A DNA stretch of 64,000 nt from Plantibacter sp. ME-Dv--P-122b (GTDB taxonomy: Bacteria > Actinomycetota > Actinomycetes > Actinomycetales > Microbacteriaceae): positions 310,001 through 374,000 of the forward strand of contig NZ_JARVSC010000003.1 of assembly GCF_030209375.1 (NCBI RefSeq). The letters are read 5' to 3'. Shown in pieces: positions 59,634 through 64,000 of the stretch; the stretch's first letter is position 1; the number at the start of each line of letters is the position of its first letter. The notes under the pieces are model-generated. The model was given only the letters and a program-made list of their open reading frames with translations. It did no database searches and was not told the DNA's origin. Position numbers and translations under genes: made by a program.

Positions 59634-61466
59634 ATGACCGAGACACGGACACCGACGGCGAACGGGCCGAGCCCGGTGCTCTTCGAGGCGCTCGCCGCGC
59701 TCGGCAGCAGCGCCGACGACCCCTTCATCCCGGCGGACGCGCCGTTCAGCCCCGAGCAGCGGGTCTGGCTCGCCGGATTCCTGGCAGGGGTCCGCTCCAG
59801 CGCGATCGACGCCACCGACGCCGGTGGCCGGACACCGCAGCTCGCCCTGCACGTGCTCGTCGGGACGCAGACGGGCACCGCGGAGGCCATCGCGGAGGAT
59901 CTCGGCCGAGCCGCCTCCGGCTACGGCGTGGCGGTGACGACGATCGGCCTCGACGACGTCGACGTCGAGCGGCTCCCGGCGATGGGACACGTCGTCGTCA
60001 TCACCTCCACCTACGGCGAGGGTGAGATGCCCGACAACGCCGAGTTGTTCTGGGAATCGCTCCAGGCGAGCACCGCACCACGCCTCGACGGCCTGAAGTT
60101 CTCCGTGCTCGCGCTCGGCGACTCCGGATACGACGGGTTCTGCCAGGCGGGCAAGCTCATCGACACGCGCCTGGAGCAGCTCGGCGCGGAACGCATCCTG
60201 GCCCGCGTGGACTGCGACGTCGACTACGAGGAGCCCGCCGCGGCGTGGACCACGCAGGCCCTGTCGCTCTTCGGCGCCCTCGCCCCGTCGGACGCCGACG
60301 CCGCCCCCGCTCCCACGCCGGCTGCCAAGCCGGCGAAGAAGCCCGGCCGCACGCGTTCACCGTGGACCCGCAAGACGCCGTACGGCGCGACGCTCGCCGT
60401 CAACCGCGTCCTGTCCGGGTCCGCCTCGTCGAAGGAGATCCGGCACTACGAGTTCGATCTGGGCGACAGCGGCATCGAGTACGCGGCCGGCGACGCCCTC
60501 GGCGTCATGCCGAGCAACGACCCGGCGCTCGTCGACGCCATCATCGCCGAACTGGACGCGACCGCGGACGAGTCGGTCGACGGCTCGACCCTGGCGGACC
60601 GGCTCACCCACGGGTTCGAGATCCGCACCCCGTCGAAGGACCTCGTGGCCGAGCTCGCCGACCGCGCGCCGGACTCGGAGCTGGCGGGGATCCTCGCGCT
60701 CGCCCAGGCGGAGACGCTCGACTCCTGGTTGCGCGACCGCGACATCCTCGACCTCCTGCGCTCCACCGCGGTCCGGTTCGACGCCGCCGCGCTCCTCGAC
60801 GTGCTGCGTCCGCTCCAGCACCGCGCCTACTCGATCTCGTCCAGTCCGCTGGCGGCCGACGGGCGCGTGCACCTCACCGTCGCGAGCGTCCGGTACGCGG
60901 TCGGCGACCGTCTACACGGCGGCGTCGCGTCGACGCATCTCGCCGACCGGGTCGCGGAGGGCGCCACGAGCGGGATCTTCGTCTCCGCGAACGCGGGCTT
61001 CCGGGTGCCGTCGGACGACGATGCGCCACTCATCATGGTCGGCCCGGGAACCGGGATCGCGCCGTTCCGCTCGTTCCTCCAGGAGCGCCGCGAGCGCGGG
61101 GCCACTGGTCGGAACTGGCTGTTCTTCGGCGACCAGCACCGGGCGCACGACTTCATCTACGAGGACGAACTCGGCGAGCTGCTCACCGGAGGGGTGCTGG
61201 ACCGTCTGGACCTCGCATTCTCCCGCGACCAACGCGAGAAGGTGTACGTCCAGACCCGGATGCGCGAGAACGGCAAGGAGCTGTACGCCTGGCTCGAGGA
61301 GGGCGGCCATTTCGCCGTCTGCGGTGACGCCTCACGGATGGCGAAGGACGTCGACCAAGCGTTGCACGAACTCATCGCCGAACACGGCGGGCGCTCGACG
61401 GAGGCCGCAGCCGAGTACGTGCACACGCTCAAGCGCGAGAAGCGCTACATCCGCGACGTGTACTGA
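59634..61466 (+). CDS. CysJ-like diflavin reductase coupled to glutamate synthase
   Basis: 610 residues. Layout: N-terminal PFSPEQRVWLAGFLAG (37-52) as in sulfite/nitrite-reductase flavoproteins; flavodoxin domain ~70-215 (VGTQTGTAEAIAEDL, TSTYGEGEMPDNAE, ALGDSGYDGFCQAG); Pro/Ala-rich linker ~230-255; FAD domain with RAYSISSSP; NADP domain with GPGTGIAPFRSFLQERRERG, VQTRMRENG and C-terminal KRYIRDVY. It would pass electrons from NADPH via FAD to FMN. ATG 59634 has GGAG 6 bases upstream; ATG 59607 overlaps the gltB stop and would add 9 residues. Close coupling to gltB suggests it reduces that enzyme. Alternatively it serves an assimilatory reductase elsewhere. Confidence 0.88.
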   Translation: MTETRTPTANGPSPVLFEALAALGSSADDPFIPADAPFSPEQRVWLAGFLAGVRSSAIDATDAGGRTPQLALHVLVGTQTGTAEAIAEDLGRAASGYGVAVTTIGLDDVDVERLPAMGHVVVITSTYGEGEMPDNAELFWESLQASTAPRLDGLKFSVLALGDSGYDGFCQAGKLIDTRLEQLGAERILARVDCDVDYEEPAAAWTTQALSLFGALAPSDADAAPAPTPAAKPAKKPGRTRSPWTRKTPYGATLAVNRVLSGSASSKEIRHYEFDLGDSGIEYAAGDALGVMPSNDPALVDAIIAELDATADESVDGSTLADRLTHGFEIRTPSKDLVAELADRAPDSELAGILALAQAETLDSWLRDRDILDLLRSTAVRFDAAALLDVLRPLQHRAYSISSSPLAADGRVHLTVASVRYAVGDRLHGGVASTHLADRVAEGATSGIFVSANAGFRVPSDDDAPLIMVGPGTGIAPFRSFLQERRERGATGRNWLFFGDQHRAHDFIYEDELGELLTGGVLDRLDLAFSRDQREKVYVQTRMRENGKELYAWLEEGGHFAVCGDASRMAKDVDQALHELIAEHGGRSTEAAAEYVHTLKREKRYIRDVY

Positions 61467-61553
61467 CCCTTCGACAGGCTCAGGAACCGGACATCGACTC
61501 CCGAGCACCACCCTTCGACCGGCTCAGGGACCGGACATCGACTCCCGAGCACC
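61467..61553. repeat. Two 43-44-base direct repeats containing CCCTTCGAC...GGCTCAGG
   Basis: Copies at 61467-61510 and 61511-61553 start CCCTTCGACxGGCTCAGG and continue into ACCGGACATCGACTCCCG; they differ at only two or so positions. This core sequence is a common dispersed palindromic element in high-GC genomes. Confidence 0.8.
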
Positions 61554-61599
61554 GCACGGTCCCGGAGCACCACATCCGGTCCCTGAGCTTGTCGAAGGG
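61511..61599. terminator. REP-like inverted repeat between the diflavin and purK genes
   Basis: CCCTTCGACCGGCTCAGG (61511-61528) and following bases pair with the inverted copy at 61575-61599 (reverse complement CCCTTCGACAAGCTCAGG). The 25-base arms carry two mismatches and enclose a 39-base loop. The position between convergent stops suggests bidirectional termination. Confidence 0.6.
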
Positions 61600-61602
61600 C
61601 GG

Positions 61603-62748
61603 TCAGGCGTTCTCGGCGCCGAGCAGCGCCGCGGCGGCCCGTGCCTCGTACACGACGTCGTCGAGGTCGTCGCCCGCGACGTTGACGTGGCCGACCTTGC
61701 GCCCGGGGCGGGGGTCCTTGCCGTAGTTGTGCACCTTCGCCAGCGGGTGCGCACCGAGGACCTGCGGGTAGCGGTCGCCGAGCGACCCCTCGGCCGGCCC
61801 GCCGAGCACGTTCACCATGACGGTCCAATCGCGGTGGCAGCCCGTCCAGCCGAGGGGCAGGTCGAGGACGGCGCGCAGGTGCTGCTCGAACTGGCTGGTA
61901 ACGCTGCCGTCCTGCGTCCAGTGCCCGCTGTTGTGCGGACGCATGGCGAGTTCGTTGATGAGCAGGCGGTCGTCGTCGGTCTCGAAGAGTTCGACGGCCA
62001 GGACGCCCGTCACCCCGAGCGCGGTCGCGACGGTCACGGCGATCTCCTCCGCGGTGTCGGCGAGCCGGCCCGCCGAGCCGGGCGCCGGAGCGATGACCTC
62101 GCTGCACACCCCGCCGAGCTGCACGGTCTCGACGACGCGCCACGGCACCACCTCGCCGGACGGGCGACGGGCGACGAGCTGGGCGAGCTCGCGCCGGAAC
62201 GACACCAGCTCCTCGACGAGCAGCGCTCCGCCGTTGGCGTCCTCGGAGAGCGCCGTGAACCAGTCGTCGACCTCGTTCGGCCCGTGGACGACGCGGACGC
62301 CCTTGCCGTCGTAGCCACCACGCGGCGTCTTCACGACGCCCTTCCCGCCGTGCTCGGCGAGGAAGGCGGCGAGCTCCTCCTGGTCGTGCACGCGCGCCCA
62401 GTCGGGCACCGGCAGTCCGAGCTCCGTCAGGCGCTCGCGCATGAGGAGCTTGTCCTGGGCGACGGCGAGCGCGTCCGGTCCCGGGTGCACCTGTACACCG
62501 GCGTCGACGAGTGCCCGCAGGACGTGCTGCGGCACGTGCTCGTGGTCGAAGGTGATGACGTCGACCGTCTCGGCGAAGGCGAGCACGGTGTCCGCGTCGC
62601 GGTAGTCACCCACCTCGACGGTGGCGAGTCGGGCGGACATGCCCTCCTGCTCGGCGAGCACCCGGATGTCGAGTCCGAGGTTCACGGCCGCCGGCACCAT
62701 CATCCTGGCCAGCTGACCGCCGCCGATCACTCCGACGCGAATGCTCAT
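61603..62748 (-). CDS. purK: N5-carboxyaminoimidazole ribonucleotide synthase
   Basis: 381-residue ATP-grasp enzyme carboxylating AIR with ATP and bicarbonate, the step before PurE. N-terminal IRVGVIGGGQLARMMV, FDHEHVP, then the ATP-grasp core with VKTPRGGYDGKGVRV, LLVEELVSFRRELAQLVAR and INELAMRPHNSGHWTQDG. C-terminal KVHNYGKDPRPGRKVGHVNV matches the PurK end domain. ATG 62748 has GGAG about 8 bases upstream; TACGAT on this strand (62848-62853) is a possible -10. purE is expected next but is at 43898-44419. Confidence 0.95.
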   Translation of the reverse strand: MSIRVGVIGGGQLARMMVPAAVNLGLDIRVLAEQEGMSARLATVEVGDYRDADTVLAFAETVDVITFDHEHVPQHVLRALVDAGVQVHPGPDALAVAQDKLLMRERLTELGLPVPDWARVHDQEELAAFLAEHGGKGVVKTPRGGYDGKGVRVVHGPNEVDDWFTALSEDANGGALLVEELVSFRRELAQLVARRPSGEVVPWRVVETVQLGGVCSEVIAPAPGSAGRLADTAEEIAVTVATALGVTGVLAVELFETDDDRLLINELAMRPHNSGHWTQDGSVTSQFEQHLRAVLDLPLGWTGCHRDWTVMVNVLGGPAEGSLGDRYPQVLGAHPLAKVHNYGKDPRPGRKVGHVNVAGDDLDDVVYEARAAAALLGAENA

Positions 62749-62877
62749 GGGTTCACTCCAGCTCTCCGGCGACCGGCCGGCGGGTCTCGTTACGGCAGGC
62801 GGGACGGGCGGATCCTGAGGCGGATCGGCGGGTGCCCCGACTCGAACATCGTACCGGCCGGGCGCGCCCCGCACCGG

Positions 62878-63435
62878 TCAGCGTCGGACCGGTGGCTGCT
62901 GCATCGGAGGCGGTGCTGCCGGGTAGGGCGCGGCGATGCTCTGGTTCTCCGCGACGAGCTCGTGGAGGGCGTTCTGGACGAGGACCGCGCCGGGCACGTC
63001 CCGCAGGACGACCGGCACCTCGCCACCGCTCGTCACCCGGACGTTGCCGCTCCCGAAGGCGCTCTGCACCCAGCTCTTGTGCACCGTGATGCCGTAGCCG
63101 CGGGCGTGGTAGAGCTCCTGGCGCGTCCGCACGAAGAACCCGCGACGGACGATCAGTCGCCGGGTCGTGATCACGTAGCGGACGGACAGCCAGGCGATGA
63201 ACGGCAGGACGCAGGCGACCAGCACGATCACCCCGCCGCCGATGAGGACGGCCCAGTTCTGCCACTCGAGGTCGAACGAGCCGAAGAAGTACGCACCGGC
63301 ACCGCTCACCGCGATGAGCAGGAGCGCGGGGAGCAGGAGCCGCCGGGCATGCGGACGCAGGCGTGCGACCACACGTTCGGTCGCCGCCGCGGGAGGAGCC
63401 GGCCTGCCCGGCCCCGTCATACCGGGATCAGCCAT
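62878..63435 (-). CDS. PH-domain (bPH2) membrane protein
   Basis: 185 residues. Two transmembrane helices (about 35-55 and 68-92; LLLPALLLIAVSGAGAYFFG and VLIGGGVIVLVACVLPFIAW) are followed by a bacterial pleckstrin-like domain: RYVITTRRLIVRRGFFVRTR, ELYHARGYGITVHKSW, GNVRVTSGGEVPVVLRDVP. A Pro-rich tail ends the protein. ATG 63435 is used; ATG 63420 is possible. It lies 129 bases upstream of purK on the same strand, the order found in mycobacteria. Function unknown. Confidence 0.85.
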   Translation of the reverse strand: MADPGMTGPGRPAPPAAATERVVARLRPHARRLLLPALLLIAVSGAGAYFFGSFDLEWQNWAVLIGGGVIVLVACVLPFIAWLSVRYVITTRRLIVRRGFFVRTRQELYHARGYGITVHKSWVQSAFGSGNVRVTSGGEVPVVLRDVPGAVLVQNALHELVAENQSIAAPYPAAPPPMQQPPVRR

Positions 63436-63524
63436 ACTCCCATTCTTAGCAGTCGCGGCAACCCGCCGCCTGCTCCCACCCCGCCCGTCGGCGATCCCGA
63501 GCATCCATGCATCGGCCGCCCGGC

Positions 63525-63530
63525 TAGCAT
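63525..63530 (+). promoter_or_regulatory. -10 element TAGCAT of a probable leaderless transcript
   Basis: TAGCAT followed by 6 bases (GAAGGC) and GTG 63537, the same arrangement as at 20159, 21094 and 41689. Confidence 0.5.
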
Positions 63531-63536
63531 GAAGGC

Positions 63537-64000
63537 GTGAAACCGGCAGACAGCACCGCCCCGACGGCGCAGCACCCCGGCGTCGTCGGGTCGTTCCTCG
63601 AGGGGATCGGCATCCTCTTCGGCGGTTTCCGCCTCTGGGGCACCTCGCCGAAGCGCATGCTGCTCGGCATGATCCCCGCCGCGATCGTGGGCGTCGTGTT
63701 CATCGCGTTGCTCGTCATCCTCGGCGTCAATGCCGCCACGATCGTCGACTGGGCGACACCGTTCGCCGACACCTGGGACGAGCCGTACCGCTCGTCCATC
63801 CGGGTGGCCGCCGCGGTCGCGTTGGTGGCCGTCGCCATCGTGGTGATGCTGTACGCCTACGCCGCAGCGACGCTCCTCGTCGGCGACCCCTTCTACGAGC
63901 GGATCTGGGCCGACGTCGAACGCACCCTCGGCGACGCCCCTCCGGAGTCGGGTGAGTCCGCATGGCACGGACTCCTCACCGGTGTCACCCGGGCGCTCGG
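63537..64000 (+). CDS. EI24/CysZ-like membrane protein, 3' end cut by window
   Basis: The frame from GTG 63537 stays open to the right edge (154 codons). An N-terminal hydrophilic segment is followed by GSFLEGIGILFGGFRLWG, then a helix MLLGMIPAAIVGVVFIALLV, and a second long hydrophobic segment around AAAVALVAVAIVVMLYAYAA. LLVGDPFYERIWADVE matches the conserved DPFYE block of EI24/CysZ proteins. Divergent from the PH-domain gene. Role in transport is inferred from the family only. Confidence 0.78.
   Translation, partial: MKPADSTAPTAQHPGVVGSFLEGIGILFGGFRLWGTSPKRMLLGMIPAAIVGVVFIALLVILGVNAATIVDWATPFADTWDEPYRSSIRVAAAVALVAVAIVVMLYAYAAATLLVGDPFYERIWADVERTLGDAPPESGESAWHGLLTGVTRAL

Noticed and set aside
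61467-61599. CRISPR-like repeat array
   Set aside because: Only two direct copies with no spacer structure, plus one inverted copy; fits a REP-like element.
1-64000. tRNA, rRNA or mobile-element genes
   Set aside because: No cloverleaf-like sequence, transposase or integrase motif was recognised by eye; a covariance-model scan would be needed to exclude small RNAs.

Overview
The window is uniformly GC-rich, with strong G/C bias at third codon positions, many GTG starts and 4-base ATGA/GTGA gene overlaps. With actinobacterial cell-envelope genes and a complete mevalonate-pathway block, this points to a high-GC Gram-positive actinobacterium. Microbacteriaceae is my best guess; I cannot fix the genus from sequence alone. 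No tRNA, rRNA, insertion sequence, integrase or CRISPR array was recognised.

Positions 1 to about 43,900 form a large surface-polysaccharide locus. It holds two O-antigen-ligase-like proteins, an initiating sugar-phosphate transferase, a Wzy-like protein, two polysaccharide pyruvyl transferases, seven cytoplasmic-type glycosyltransferases outside the lipid-linked sugar branch, a hexapeptide acyltransferase and two Wzx-type flippases. It also has a Wzm/Wzt-type ABC exporter, dTDP-rhamnose genes (rmlA, rmlC, rmlD but no rmlB) and a LytR-CpsA-Psr ligase that would attach polymer to the wall. A GDP-sugar cassette (16769-19925) contains Gmd, a GDP-fucose-synthase homologue lacking the epimerase cysteine, and a DegT-family enzyme in which the PLP lysine is replaced by histidine, as in the 3-dehydratases ColD and RfbH. 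Together these predict a GDP-linked 3,6-dideoxyhexose, which would be unusual in a Gram-positive. Next to it lie a polyprenyl-phosphate sugar transferase with a DUF2304 partner and a tandemly duplicated two-gene membrane module (23586-28725) whose second members look like GT-C glycosyltransferases. A GH65 phosphorylase and beta-phosphoglucomutase pair (13301-16680) sits inside the locus. A secreted repeat protein with a small lipoprotein (28923-31678) is also there.

From 43,898 to the right edge the content is mostly metabolic: purE, a ferritin-like/VIT iron protein, an OafA-type acyltransferase with an SGNH domain, and a five-gene mevalonate operon (mvk, mvaD, pmk, mvaA, mvaS). Then come a very large glutamate synthase translationally linked to a CysJ-like diflavin reductase instead of GltD, purK, a PH-domain membrane protein and the start of an EI24/CysZ-like protein. 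purK and purE, normally adjacent in actinobacteria, are separated by about 17 kb.

Many promoters have the form TANNNT followed 6 to 9 bases later by ATG or GTG with no Shine-Dalgarno, suggesting widespread leaderless transcription. Convergent gene ends are marked by hairpins and REP-like repeats.
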